Assembly (NCBI RefSeq): GCF_000008765.1
Contig: NC_003030.1
Coordinates: 2,576,001-2,640,000 of the forward strand
Origin: Clostridium acetobutylicum ATCC 824
Lineage (GTDB): Bacteria > Bacillota > Clostridia > Clostridiales > Clostridiaceae
DNA: 64,000 nucleotides
Direction: 5' to 3'
Of this stretch, positions 8,244 through 16,607 are shown piece after piece (position 1 is the first letter of the stretch; every line of letters starts with the position of its first letter). The notes below the pieces were generated by a model. It was given only the letters and a program-made list of their open reading frames with translations. It ran no database searches and had not been told where the DNA came from. The translations under genes and the position numbers were made by a program.

Positions 8244-8270
8244 ACTCACTGATTTTATGCTCATTATATT
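8244..8270. promoter_or_regulatory. Probable TetR autoregulatory operator
   Basis: It holds TGATTTTATGCTCA (8250-8263) within the 27-base block shared with 7468-7494. It lies between the TetR start and the -10 box of its own promoter. Confidence 0.6.
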
Positions 8271-8291
8271 TTATAGATATATATATGTCAA
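8263..8291 (-). promoter_or_regulatory. Sigma-A-type promoter of the TetR gene
   Basis: The reverse strand has TTGACA (8291-8286), a 17-base spacer and TATAAT (8268-8263), the same layout as the zinc-ribbon promoter. Confidence 0.75.
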
Positions 8292-8379
8292 TAATCCATT
8301 CTTCACACTATATAGAACTCAGATTTCATTTAATAAGTGCTATAATATATATATCTTTTATCGGGGGGTATACTTTCTT

Positions 8380-9132
8380 ATGATTTTCAAGGAATTTGGT
8401 AATAAAAATATGCCTACTATAGTTTTTCTTCATGGTGGAGGCCTTTCCTTCTGGTCCTTTAAAGAAGAACTATCTGCATTAAAAAATAGCTATAGAATTG
8501 TTACACCTATTATTGATGGTCACGGAGAAGACTATAATAACACTTTTATAAGTATAAGTAACTCTGCTAAACATGTTATCAACTATATTCAAGAGAGCTG
8601 TAATGGACATGTCTTTTGTATTTGTGGTCTTTCTCTCGGTGCTCAGATTCTTGTTGAAGTATTATCTTTAAAGCATAATATTTCAGAATATGCTGTTATA
8701 GAAAGTGCATTAGTTTATCCTATAAAATTATCACTTAATTTAATGGTTGCAATGAACAGCCTAGCCTATGGACTTATAAAAAAGAAGTGGTTTGCAAAGC
8801 TTCAGGCTAAAACCTTAAATGTACCTCAAGAATTATTTGAAACCTACTATAAAGAAAGTTCAAAGATGACAAAAGAAACATTAATAAATATTACAAAAAG
8901 CAATGGATCTTATCCAATGCCTAATTCTATATGTAACACAACGGCAAGTACACTTATATTAGTAGGAGAAAGGGAACTATCTATAATGAAAAAGTCTGCT
9001 AAACTTCTCAATGAAACCATAGATAACAGCATATTAAACATTATACCAAAAGCTAAGCATGGCGAAATAAGTTTAGCTTATCCAAAACAGTATTTAGACT
9101 TATTGAATAAGCTTTTTAATAGCAAAAAGTAA
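8380..9132 (+). CDS. Alpha/beta hydrolase
   Basis: A 250-residue protein starting at the ATG at 8380, about 9 bases after GGGGGG; an in-frame extension upstream has no ribosome site. The alpha/beta fold markers are VFLHGGG (oxyanion strand, about residue 15), the nucleophile elbow CGLSLGAQ (Ser about 85), LILVGERE before the acid position and PKAKHGE for the catalytic His near 230. It is a cytoplasmic esterase or lipase-like enzyme of unknown substrate. It is divergent from the TetR gene, so it is a possible target of it. Confidence 0.75.
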   Translation: MIFKEFGNKNMPTIVFLHGGGLSFWSFKEELSALKNSYRIVTPIIDGHGEDYNNTFISISNSAKHVINYIQESCNGHVFCICGLSLGAQILVEVLSLKHNISEYAVIESALVYPIKLSLNLMVAMNSLAYGLIKKKWFAKLQAKTLNVPQELFETYYKESSKMTKETLINITKSNGSYPMPNSICNTTASTLILVGERELSIMKKSAKLLNETIDNSILNIIPKAKHGEISLAYPKQYLDLLNKLFNSKK

Positions 9133-9195
9133 GGTATACTTGACACAAAAAAATACATATGCTATATTGTGTGTAAGATATAGAGGTGATGATTT

Positions 9196-9432
9196 ATGAA
9201 AAACAGATTAAAAGAACTTAGAGAAGCCTTTGGCTTAACTCAAGAACAGCTTGGAAATCTTATAGGTGTATCTAGACAAGCCATTAACTCCATAGAAACA
9301 GAAAAGTGTGAACCTTCTATATGGCTAGCTTATGATATTTCTAAGGTTTTTCATAAATCTATAGAATATATTTTTCTTTTTGAAGAAAGTGAAAAAAAAT
9401 CAAGAGCTAAACAAATCAGAGGTGTTATATAA
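9196..9432 (+). CDS. XRE-family HTH regulator (small)
   Basis: A 78-residue protein almost entirely consisting of an HTH_3 domain: LKELREAFGLTQEQLGNLIGVSRQAINSIE, then PSIWLAYDISKVFHKSIEYIF. It resembles the YozG-type single-domain regulators. GAGGTGATG precedes the ATG. The stop codon abuts the start of the deformylase gene, so the two are transcribed and probably translated together. Confidence 0.8.
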   Translation: MKNRLKELREAFGLTQEQLGNLIGVSRQAINSIETEKCEPSIWLAYDISKVFHKSIEYIFLFEESEKKSRAKQIRGVI

Positions 9433-9885
9433 ATGGCGTTGAGACAAATTAGACTTTCAGAGGATGAAATATTAAGAAAAAAGAGCAGACCTGTTGAGGT
9501 AGTTGATGATAAGATAAGACAAATTTTAGATGACATGCTGGATACCCTTCAAAACACAGAAAACGGTGCTGCCATAGCTGCTCCACAGGTAGGAATATTA
9601 AAACAACTAGTTGTAATAGCTACAGGAGAAGATATCATAAAGCTTGTTAATCCTAAAATAGTAAAAAAAGAAGGAGAACAAGAAGTTGTAGAGGGCTGCT
9701 TAAGTATTCCAAATGTATATGGAAAACTTAAAAGACCTAAAAAAGTAACAGTTGAGGCTTTAAACGAAAATGGTGAAAAAATCACTTTAACAGGAGAGGG
9801 TTTTCTAGCAAAATGTTTTTGTCATGAGATAGATCATTTAGATGGAATTCTTTTTACAGACTTAGTAACTGAATATATAAAATAA
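9433..9885 (+). CDS. def: Peptide deformylase
   Basis: A 150-residue metal-dependent enzyme that removes the N-formyl group from nascent proteins. All three family motifs are present with small changes: GAAIAAPQVG (motif 1, GxGLAAPQVG), EGCLSIP (motif 2, with the metal-ligand Cys) and CHEIDHLDG (motif 3, HExxH, with Cys where Gln is usual). The metal ligands Cys/His/His and catalytic Glu are intact. It directly follows the HTH gene, an unusual setting for def, so it may be a regulated second deformylase rather than the housekeeping copy. Confidence 0.92.
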   Translation: MALRQIRLSEDEILRKKSRPVEVVDDKIRQILDDMLDTLQNTENGAAIAAPQVGILKQLVVIATGEDIIKLVNPKIVKKEGEQEVVEGCLSIPNVYGKLKRPKKVTVEALNENGEKITLTGEGFLAKCFCHEIDHLDGILFTDLVTEYIK

Positions 9886-9895
9886 TCCCCAAGGA

Positions 9896-9926
9896 CCGCA
9901 TAATTCAATCAAATTATGCGGTTTTT
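9896..9926 (+). terminator. Rho-independent terminator
   Basis: A 10-bp perfect stem (CCGCATAATT / AATTATGCGG) is followed by TTTTT and ends the HTH-def operon. Confidence 0.92.
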
Positions 9927-10041
9927 CTATATATGTTTTATTTAATTAATAGTAGTGCTATAATTATTATATAAATTTCCTTTATTTTCAACACTTAATA
10001 CATACCTGAAAAATAAACATTAATTCCAAGGGGGAATAACC

Positions 10042-10506
10042 ATGTTTAAGGAAATGAGACGAAAAGAAAGAGAGCTTAGTTTTAAGGAAACTGAAAAAAT
10101 ACTAAAAAGCTGTGAATATGGTGTTTTATCTACCATAGGTGAAAATGGGTATCCCTATGGTGTACCAATAAGCTACGTATATTTAAATGGCTTTATTTAT
10201 TTTCACAGTGCCACAGAAGGACATAAACTAGAAAATATAGAAAATAACCCCAAGCTATGCTTTTCTATTGTTGGAAAAACCTCTGTACTGCCTGATAAGT
10301 TTACTACAAACTATGAAAGTGTAGTTGTATTTGGAACTGCCGAAGAAGTCTTTAATGAAGAGAAAAACGAGGTTCTTTTGGAGATATTAAAAAAATACTC
10401 CTCTTCTTACATAGAAAAAGGCAAAGTATACATTAATACATCAAGCATAAAAACTAGAGTTATAAAAATAAACATAGATTACATTTCAGGTAAATCGAGA
10501 AAATAG
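10042..10506 (+). CDS. NimA-like pyridoxamine-phosphate-oxidase-fold flavoprotein
   Basis: A 154-residue split-barrel FMN-binding protein. It opens with MRRKERELSFKETEKILKSCEYGVLST and has the GYPYGVPISYVYLNGFIYFHSATEGHKLENI block, matching the family that contains 5-nitroimidazole reductases (NimA) and related flavin proteins. The substrate is unknown. The ribosome site is AAGGGGG. The terminator stem after it overlaps the end of the convergent TfoX gene. Confidence 0.8.
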   Translation: MFKEMRRKERELSFKETEKILKSCEYGVLSTIGENGYPYGVPISYVYLNGFIYFHSATEGHKLENIENNPKLCFSIVGKTSVLPDKFTTNYESVVVFGTAEEVFNEEKNEVLLEILKKYSSSYIEKGKVYINTSSIKTRVIKINIDYISGKSRK

Positions 10507-10507
10507 C

Positions 10508-10545
10508 ATAAAAGTGGTATTTAATATGCCACTTTTATAGTTTCT
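10508..10545 (+). terminator. Terminator shared with a coding end
   Basis: The stem ATAAAAGTGG / CCACTTTTAT, extended by a GGTAT/ATGCC wobble section, is followed by a T-rich run. The right arm is also the last codons of the convergent TfoX-domain gene. Confidence 0.8.
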
Positions 10546-10865
10546 TTTTTTCTTTTTTTAGACTTCTTAATCGGAAGCTCCTCGTAAGTTTCATATACAA
10601 GCTTTGCTAAATACTCTCTATCCTCTAAATCTTCAATTAAAAAAGAAGGTCTTGCGCCATTATAAGCAGGTGCCTCTACTACTTCTTTAAGTAATTCTCT
10701 TCCAATCTTTGTTACCTTCAAAAAAAACTGATTATCACATACTAATCCTATTATCTTTCCATTACAGTATACTCCATAATCTCCAAACATCTTTCTATAG
10801 GTTATTTTACCTGCACCACTTATTTGTTCACTAACGTACTCCATAAATTCCTCACTTGAAGCCAT
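10521..10865 (-). CDS. TfoX N-terminal-domain protein
   Basis: A 114-residue protein containing only the TfoX N-terminal domain (ITYRKMFGDYGVYCNGKIIGLVCDNQFFLKV, then APAYNGARPSFLIEDLEDREYLAKLVYETYEELP) and a basic Lys/Arg tail. In Gram-negatives TfoX controls competence; isolated domains in Firmicutes have no settled role. I start at the ATG at 10865 because AAAGG is 9 bases upstream; the GTG three codons earlier is too close to that site. Confidence 0.75.
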   Translation of the reverse strand: MASSEEFMEYVSEQISGAGKITYRKMFGDYGVYCNGKIIGLVCDNQFFLKVTKIGRELLKEVVEAPAYNGARPSFLIEDLEDREYLAKLVYETYEELPIKKSKKRKKETIKVAY

Positions 10866-10896
10866 TTTTCTCACACCTTTCTAAATGTATAAAAAC

Positions 10897-11856
10897 TTAA
10901 GAATTATTATCCAAAACACCAAGCTTAATTAAATTCCTGCAATTATTCAAAAGATCTCCTGGTGTTACAAAATATGCTTCATCCTTTATCATTGCACCAA
11001 TTGATTTAGAAACGAGTCCCCTGTCACTATTTTCTATTAATTTATCTGCCCTACTATTATTAAAGAAATAGTTTAAAACACTGCAGAATTCATGTACTGT
11101 CAATACAAATTCCTCCAAGTAACTCCTCCTTGTTATAAATCCAAAGCATTTATCTTTTTTAAACTCCCTATAAATCTCTTTTATAATAACCTCTCTATCT
11201 AGCTTTTCAAAATGATTTTTACTATTTATTTCACTTATGTCCTTAGTCAATTTATTTTCTAAAGCAGTACTATTTTCATTTATATATTTCTGAACCTGCT
11301 CAAGTAAAGTTGTTTTCTGAAGCTTATTATCAATAATTAACTTGTACTCTTCTCCCGCATTTTCATAACAGTTAAAAATAAATTGTGAACATACCATAGG
11401 GTGATTATCATGATACACTCCCTTGTCTAGTAATCTTATTATATTACTAATTATAATCTTCATCATTGGTATCAAAGTTCTTTGAAGATTTTCACCTATT
11501 ATAGCCCTCTTAAAAAGCATAAATACTGCCCCAAATATTAATCCTGGTTCTGAATATGGAACTTTATCTATAATATACTTTTCAGCTTCATTTACAACCT
11601 TGGTCATATCTTTATTATAAGAATTTAATCTCATTACAGTAATTTTCCTATTTCCTACTCTACTTCTTATATTATTAACTTGAGCATTTGGTGCTATTTC
11701 CTCTGCAATTTTGCTATTATCATAGTAGGATAAAGCTGAATGTGTTACCGGCGCATTTGTGATTAAAGATATTAGTCTTGATTCTAAGCTACTATAAAGC
11801 GGTGAAAATAATAATATATCGCCTTTTTTCAAATCACTTATTTTTATATTTTTCAT
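10897..11856 (-). CDS. Permuted papain-fold (YiiX/C92-type) cysteine hydrolase
   Basis: A 319-residue cytoplasmic protein. The N-terminal half has the permuted NlpC/P60 layout seen in YiiX-like proteins: DLKKGDILLFSP, a catalytic His in VTHSALSYYD (about residue 50) and a catalytic Cys in HPMVCSQFIFNCYENAG (about 170). The C-terminal 120 residues are helical and unassigned. Such enzymes cleave amide or thioester bonds in lipids or peptides. It is monocistronic. Confidence 0.65.
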   Translation of the reverse strand: MKNIKISDLKKGDILLFSPLYSSLESRLISLITNAPVTHSALSYYDNSKIAEEIAPNAQVNNIRSRVGNRKITVMRLNSYNKDMTKVVNEAEKYIIDKVPYSEPGLIFGAVFMLFKRAIIGENLQRTLIPMMKIIISNIIRLLDKGVYHDNHPMVCSQFIFNCYENAGEEYKLIIDNKLQKTTLLEQVQKYINENSTALENKLTKDISEINSKNHFEKLDREVIIKEIYREFKKDKCFGFITRRSYLEEFVLTVHEFCSVLNYFFNNSRADKLIENSDRGLVSKSIGAMIKDEAYFVTPGDLLNNCRNLIKLGVLDNNS

Positions 11857-11939
11857 TTAATCTTCTCTCCCATATAAGGCTACATACTATTATATTCTTC
11901 TAAATCCTAAAAAACTATATATAAAATTATTATAAAAAA

Positions 11940-11986
11940 GAACCCATATAAATAAATACTTCTATAAGTATCTACGTTATAGGTTC
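11940..11986 (-). terminator. Terminator after the CPBP gene
   Basis: A long hairpin with GAACC/GGTTC ends and an inner ATACTT/AAGTAT stem is followed on the reverse strand by TTTTTT. Confidence 0.7.
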
Positions 11987-12002
11987 ATCTCAGCATCACT
12001 TA

Positions 12003-12833
12003 CTACTCTAAAGCTGACTTAAGTTTAGAGCATTTTTTCAAACTAACAACTAAAAATATCAGGTAGAGAATAAAAAATATAATTCCAATTATGAGCATAG
12101 AATTGTCTACAGTCATACTTGCAGAACTATCACTTGCTGCTGTTCTAGCTGAATTTTGCAAAAATGTAATTAGATTATTAAGAGCATGAAGAAAAATAGA
12201 TGGTATTAAGGATTTATATTTATAAGAAAGCATAGCAAGACCTAACGCCAAAAAGAAAATTATAGGATTAAGTGTAAGATGAAGTACAAAAAAAATTAAT
12301 GAAGATAGAAAAATACCTGCAATTAATCCATATTTACTGTACAGTCTTCTAAAAAGTATTCCTCTGAATATAAACTCTTCTGCTACTGGCGCTGCAATAA
12401 CTGTTCCTAGAAATGATATAACTACGAAAAAACCGCTTGATAATATTGTTGGTCTTGACTCAACATTTGATTGTACACCTTTTAATATGTGCGGGTCCAA
12501 GGTAGCTATTACATAAAACATTATTAGGATAGCTCCCATAGCACCTAAATAAGTTATAATCCACGTAAATGGTACCTCTACTATAAAACTCTTTTTAGGA
12601 AACTTGCCAAAAAAATCACTTATTTTTATTTTATTTACCTTTATAAAAATCAAAGCCATAAGAAACCAAATAACTGTAACTACTAGAGCATACAGCTCAT
12701 TAACATCATCTGTTAAACTAATATTAAAAAGCACGTTAATAAATGCAAGTAATATACCACTTACAATTGTAACGGCTGTCATTGCTATAAATAAATATCT
12801 AGTTTTTATATCTTTAAAAAGTTTAAAATCCAA
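12003..12833 (-). CDS. CPBP-family intramembrane metalloprotease
   Basis: A 276-residue protein with about seven membrane helices. The glutamic-type active-site motifs are in order: EEFIFRG (EExxxR, about residue 155), the FxxxH helix (FFVLHL) and HALNNLI (HxxxN). This is the Abi/CAAX-prenyl-endopeptidase-like family, which includes bacteriocin self-immunity proteins and regulated proteases. No bacteriocin gene is visible here, so its substrate is unknown. Confidence 0.85.
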   Translation of the reverse strand: MDFKLFKDIKTRYLFIAMTAVTIVSGILLAFINVLFNISLTDDVNELYALVVTVIWFLMALIFIKVNKIKISDFFGKFPKKSFIVEVPFTWIITYLGAMGAILIMFYVIATLDPHILKGVQSNVESRPTILSSGFFVVISFLGTVIAAPVAEEFIFRGILFRRLYSKYGLIAGIFLSSLIFFVLHLTLNPIIFFLALGLAMLSYKYKSLIPSIFLHALNNLITFLQNSARTAASDSSASMTVDNSMLIIGIIFFILYLIFLVVSLKKCSKLKSALE

Positions 12834-13010
12834 GCTAATCCCTCCTAAAATTTTTTCTTATGTAGAATAAAAATCTTTATTAATTGGACATAAAAGCATT
12901 TTCTATTTTATCATTACTTCTTGCTTTTTTCAAAGCAATTTAAATATTACTGTATGAACGATAATTACTTTTTCCATTTTGTTCTACAAGCCTGAATTTT
13001 ATGATTTCAA

Positions 13011-13439
13011 CTAATCTCTAAGAGCAGTTCCTAAAATTTCATAAGAAAGTTTATCTAAATAGATAGTAATTGGTCCTAGTATTTTTTCATTATTAGTTTT
13101 AAATGTTACTATATAAACAGCTCTTCCTTTTAAACCCTCTTTATTATTTTTCACCACCTTAGCAACACTTGGATTGAACTTTCCCTCAGTAACCTCAGCA
13201 TTCTTCCAATCAACAATTTCTCCTCCTCTATCCCATTCATATGCTTTAAGCCTTGCAATATCATAAGAAGAGGTTGGTTTGTAATTTTTAATTTCTAAAC
13301 CTTTACTCTTTTTATTATGTAAAAGATTAAAATTATCTCTACCAAATTCTGCTCTTTCATTTACTCTATTAAAATTCCACCCGACTATAATACAAATAAT
13401 CATAGAAAACAATACTATTGCTAATGCCTTTCTCAACAT
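13011..13439 (-). CDS. Membrane-anchored protein of unknown function
   Basis: A 142-residue protein starting at the ATG at 13439, 7 bases after AAGGAGGTG; a longer frame would use a TTG inside that site. It has an N-terminal signal or anchor (LRKALAIVLFSMIICIIVGW), then an extracytoplasmic domain ending GPITIYLDKLSYEILGTALRD. This end has the strand arrangement of PepSY-like small domains, but the match is weak. It follows the GNAT gene closely (gap about 20 bases). Confidence 0.6.
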   Translation of the reverse strand: MLRKALAIVLFSMIICIIVGWNFNRVNERAEFGRDNFNLLHNKKSKGLEIKNYKPTSSYDIARLKAYEWDRGGEIVDWKNAEVTEGKFNPSVAKVVKNNKEGLKGRAVYIVTFKTNNEKILGPITIYLDKLSYEILGTALRD

Positions 13440-13458
13440 AAACTTCACCTCCTTCAAT

Positions 13459-13989
13459 TTACTCCTTCCATTCTCTTTTTAGAATTGAATAAATAAGCTG
13501 ATCATATTTATCTTCCTTAATAAAATAGCGCTCTCTAATTCTGCCATCTAAGTTAAAATCATACTTTTCTAAAAGTTTTATAGACGCATAATTATTTGAA
13601 GCTGTAGTAGCATAAATTTTATTTAAGTTAAGAGATTTTTCACTAAATGCCTTATTCAAAAATTTATCAAGCATAATACTCCCAAGTCCCCTTTTTCTAT
13701 TAACTTCCGGCAAGTAGTATCCAATTTCAGCACTACGATTTCTTGTGTTAAAATCAAATAAACTAATCTTTCCTAAGGGTTCATTACTATTCTCTTCTAT
13801 TAAAACATATGTTATTTTCTTTCCTTGTTCAGTACTTTTTAAGATTTTATCTCTATATTCATCAAATGACTTATACTGTTTTACTGGGCGACAAGTATAA
13901 TATTCAAGGTGCTTTTCACTTCTATTCCAATCAAATAATCTTTTTATATGCTCCTCCTTAAGCAAATATAGTTCAATTGAGTTAAACAT
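13459..13989 (-). CDS. RimJ/RimL-type GNAT acetyltransferase
   Basis: A 176-residue protein with IELYLLKEEHIKRLFDWNRS at the N-terminus, the acetyl-CoA loop EIGYYLPEVNRKRGLGSIML and the IYATTASNNYASIKLLEKYDFNLDG block typical of ribosomal-protein-like N-acetyltransferases. The acceptor is unknown. It sits in a three-gene reverse-strand run between the P-loop kinase and the small membrane-anchored gene. Confidence 0.8.
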   Translation of the reverse strand: MFNSIELYLLKEEHIKRLFDWNRSEKHLEYYTCRPVKQYKSFDEYRDKILKSTEQGKKITYVLIEENSNEPLGKISLFDFNTRNRSAEIGYYLPEVNRKRGLGSIMLDKFLNKAFSEKSLNLNKIYATTASNNYASIKLLEKYDFNLDGRIRERYFIKEDKYDQLIYSILKREWKE

Positions 13990-14003
13990 AAATCATCACA
14001 CTT

Positions 14004-14540
14004 TCATAAATTGCTCTCATAGTTTAATATTTCTCTAATAAAATCATTAGCTTCATTTCTCTTTTTAAATATTAAAATTTTCTTATCCTTATTTTCATTA
14101 ATAAGTTTAATATTCTTTTCTCCATAGTTCTTAGGAAAATCCCATATGTATTTCACAAATTCCAAATCAAAGTTCTCTTTGCAGCCTTCTGCCATATCTT
14201 CCCTAACCTTATTTAAATTTATTAAATATCTTTTAAAAGCTCTAAAAAGGCAAAGTGTTCTTGGAAGACAAAAGCACACAATAGTATCCGCTCTTCTAAG
14301 TCTTATATCTATTGTGGATCCATAATTACCATCAATAATCCACTTGTCCATTTTTATGAATTCCTCCTGCATCTCTATCCATTTTTCTTTAGGTGTTTCT
14401 ATCCAACCAAAATTCCAATACTCCTTGTCTAAATGAATTAATGGAAGTGCTAATATTTCGGAAATTTTTTTAGCAAAAGTACTTTTTCCACTTCCAGGAG
14501 AACCTATTATAATTACCCTATTTCCTATTTGCTTCATCAC
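14004..14540 (-). CDS. P-loop kinase-like protein (FlaR/topology-modulation type)
   Basis: A 178-residue protein. The Walker A motif is IIIGSPGSGKSTFAKK (residues about 9-24), followed by LPLIHLDKEYWNFGW and WIIDGNYGSTIDIRLRRADTIVCFCLPR, the characteristic blocks of proteins annotated as DNA topology modulation protein FlaR or adenylate-kinase-like. A small-molecule kinase role is likely. The start is GTG or the following ATG; neither has a strong ribosome site. Confidence 0.7.
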   Translation of the reverse strand: MMKQIGNRVIIIGSPGSGKSTFAKKISEILALPLIHLDKEYWNFGWIETPKEKWIEMQEEFIKMDKWIIDGNYGSTIDIRLRRADTIVCFCLPRTLCLFRAFKRYLINLNKVREDMAEGCKENFDLEFVKYIWDFPKNYGEKNIKLINENKDKKILIFKKRNEANDFIREILNYESNL

Positions 14541-14644
14541 AAATCACTACTCAATACAATAATATGATTTCATTTATATATCGGCACCTTATTCTAATAT
14601 TTAACATAATAGTCTAATGATAGTAAGAAAATTTATATTTGTCA

Positions 14645-14676
14645 ATAAAAAATAGGATTTCATAAGGAAATCCTAT
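14645..14676 (-). terminator. Terminator after carbonic anhydrase
   Basis: A 10-bp perfect stem (ATAGGATTTC / GAAATCCTAT) with a 5-base loop is followed by TTTTTT on the reverse strand. Confidence 0.9.
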
Positions 14677-14685
14677 ACCATGCTT

Positions 14686-15282
14686 TTACCTAAGTATTTT
14701 CACTTCTCCTGTTTCATGAAAATACTTAGCCTTAACTATTTCAATTTCATCTTTTCTCTTAAGCTGTCTAAGATTTTCACTTTCTAAAAGCTTATTTGCC
14801 GAAGCTTCCACGTTTTTGTCCTCTATAATATCTATGATTTCTTTACGTGTACACTTTTTATTATTTTCAAGTGCATTAGCTACAACATTCTCTAAAGGTT
14901 CTATGAAACCTTTAAGCTTTTCATTATTACTTACTCCCTCTAATGCAGCTTCAACAGCACCGCATTTTTCATGCCCCATTACCAAAACATATTTTGCCCC
15001 CAAATGATTAACAGCAAATTCTACATTACCTATAGTGTTACTATCAACAATATTACCTGCATTACGTACAGTAAATATTTCCCCTAAACCGAGGTCAAAA
15101 ATAATTTCAGGAGGAACTCGAGAATCAGAACAGGAAACTACAACTGCCATAGGTCTTTGACCATTTTCTTTAAGGTCTTTCCTTCTCTTTTCTGAAAAAT
15201 CTTTAAGCTTAAGCTTATTTGACATGAATCTTTTATTACCTTCCATAAGAGTTTTCTCTATAACTAAAAATTCGTCCTTCAC
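14686..15282 (-). CDS. Beta-class carbonic anhydrase
   Basis: A 198-residue enzyme for reversible hydration of CO2 to bicarbonate. The zinc ligands and the Asp-Arg dyad are visible in VVSCSDSRVPPEIIF (Cys about 50, CxDxR) and in VMGHEKCGAV (His and Cys about 105). GEIFTVRNAGNIV is the conserved core strand. The start is GTG with AAGGGGG 8 bases upstream. It is monocistronic with its own terminator. Confidence 0.93.
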   Translation of the reverse strand: MKDEFLVIEKTLMEGNKRFMSNKLKLKDFSEKRRKDLKENGQRPMAVVVSCSDSRVPPEIIFDLGLGEIFTVRNAGNIVDSNTIGNVEFAVNHLGAKYVLVMGHEKCGAVEAALEGVSNNEKLKGFIEPLENVVANALENNKKCTRKEIIDIIEDKNVEASANKLLESENLRQLKRKDEIEIVKAKYFHETGEVKILR

Positions 15283-15586
15283 TATCTTACCCCCTTAATA
15301 TTTGATTTTTATATATTATAAACAAAGAAAATGGAAAAATCAAACTATTTATAAAGCCTTATATCATCTCACAATTTAATTTATTAACCATACTAACTCA
15401 AGATATTTAAATTTACGCCGAAACCTACTAAGTAATATAAATTTTCAGTACTTTTTATTGTCTCCAAAATACATATAAATTATTGTAAAAAAATGATAGT
15501 TTCAATGCAAGTAAGCTTTTTGCAATTTAAAAATAAATATCTTAATACTTTAACACTTATATTTTAAATAAATAGGAGGAATTTTT
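15283..15586. other. Divergent intergenic region
   Basis: A 304-base AT-rich spacer between the divergent carbonic anhydrase and chemotaxis genes, holding both promoters. No ORF or strong hairpin is seen. Confidence 0.4.
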
Positions 15587-16549
15587 ATGCCGTGGTTTAA
15601 AAACAAAGCTAATATCAATACTAGTGATTCAATTGAGGATACCACCTTAAAGGAAAGTGACAACTCAAATATAAATAACATAATAAAGGAAACAACCATC
15701 TTAATCACTAAAAAGTTAACTGAACTTATGGATGCCGAAAAAGATTTTATAAATACCCTTGACGAAACTGATGCTTCCTATAATTCAACTAATACTAGCA
15801 TTAATACAGTATCTACTTCAGTCAAAGAATTTAATAGCAGTATACAAAATCTTGCGGAAACTTCAAAGGTAATTAAAGATTGCATTCAAAATGGAAAGCC
15901 TCTTATAAATCAAGGTGAAAATAGCATTGTTTCTGTAAATACTGAATTCATATCAATAGTTGATTTTGTAAAATCCTTTGAAACAAATTTCAAGGAACTT
16001 CAAAGCAATATAGAGACTATTAATTCTTTTTCAAAAAAGATTATTGAGATATCAGAACAAACTGACATGTTATCCTTAAATGCAAGTATTGAGGCAGCTC
16101 GTGCTGGCGAAGCTGGTAGAGGTTTTTCAGTAGTTGCTAATGAAGTTAAAAATTTAGCTAATGAGACAAAACATTTATCTAATTCTATAGCTTCAAACAT
16201 AAAAAATATAAGTGTCTCTGCTTGTGATTTAAATAATAATCTAAGCAACATCTTAAGCAAGGTAGAAAACGGCGTTAGTGAAACAAATAAGTCCCTTAAC
16301 ATTTTTTCAAGCATAACCGAATCAAATAAGGATATTGATGAAAAAATAAATTATATTAATAATACTTTAACTGAGTCTGCTTCAAACATGAATGGGATAA
16401 CTGATTCTATCTCTCTCGTTTCTAAAAAAAGCACAGAAAATATAACTTCAGTTAGTACACTTCATCAAAAAGGAACCATAAAAATAGATTATCTTACTGA
16501 TATTCTAGGTCTCTTGGAAAAATTAGAGTATGAAATAAATAATAAATAA
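15587..16549 (+). CDS. Soluble methyl-accepting chemotaxis protein
   Basis: A 320-residue receptor with no membrane segment and no recognisable ligand domain. The CheA/CheW-contact hairpin is clear at about residues 155-192 ([20 protein letters not shown], then [18 protein letters not shown]) and is flanked by long coiled coils. It should act as a cytoplasmic signalling receptor controlling CheA. The N-terminal 40 residues are Ser/Asn/Asp-rich and may be a linker or localisation tag. It is monocistronic, with AGGAGG before the ATG. Confidence 0.88.
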   Translation: MPWFKNKANINTSDSIEDTTLKESDNSNINNIIKETTILITKKLTELMDAEKDFINTLDETDASYNSTNTSINTVSTSVKEFNSSIQNLAETSKVIKDCIQNGKPLINQGENSIVSVNTEFISIVDFVKSFETNFKELQSNIETINSFSKKIIEISEQTDMLSLNASIEAARAGEAGRGFSVVANEVKNLANETKHLSNSIASNIKNISVSACDLNNNLSNILSKVENGVSETNKSLNIFSSITESNKDIDEKINYINNTLTESASNMNGITDSISLVSKKSTENITSVSTLHQKGTIKIDYLTDILGLLEKLEYEINNK

Positions 16550-16556
16550 ACACTCT

Positions 16557-16607
16557 AAAGAATAAAGTAAGTTGTTTATCTCTCCTTAAACACTTACTTT
16601 ATTCTTT
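16557..16607. terminator. Bidirectional terminator
   Basis: A 15-bp perfect stem (AAAGAATAAAGTAAG / CTTACTTTATTCTTT) lies between the convergent chemotaxis and ArAE-like genes. The right arm contains the last codons of the latter. Confidence 0.85.

Noticed and set aside
10866-10874. GTG start three codons upstream for the TfoX-domain gene
   Set aside because: The ribosome site would directly abut the GTG; spacing favours the ATG at 10865.
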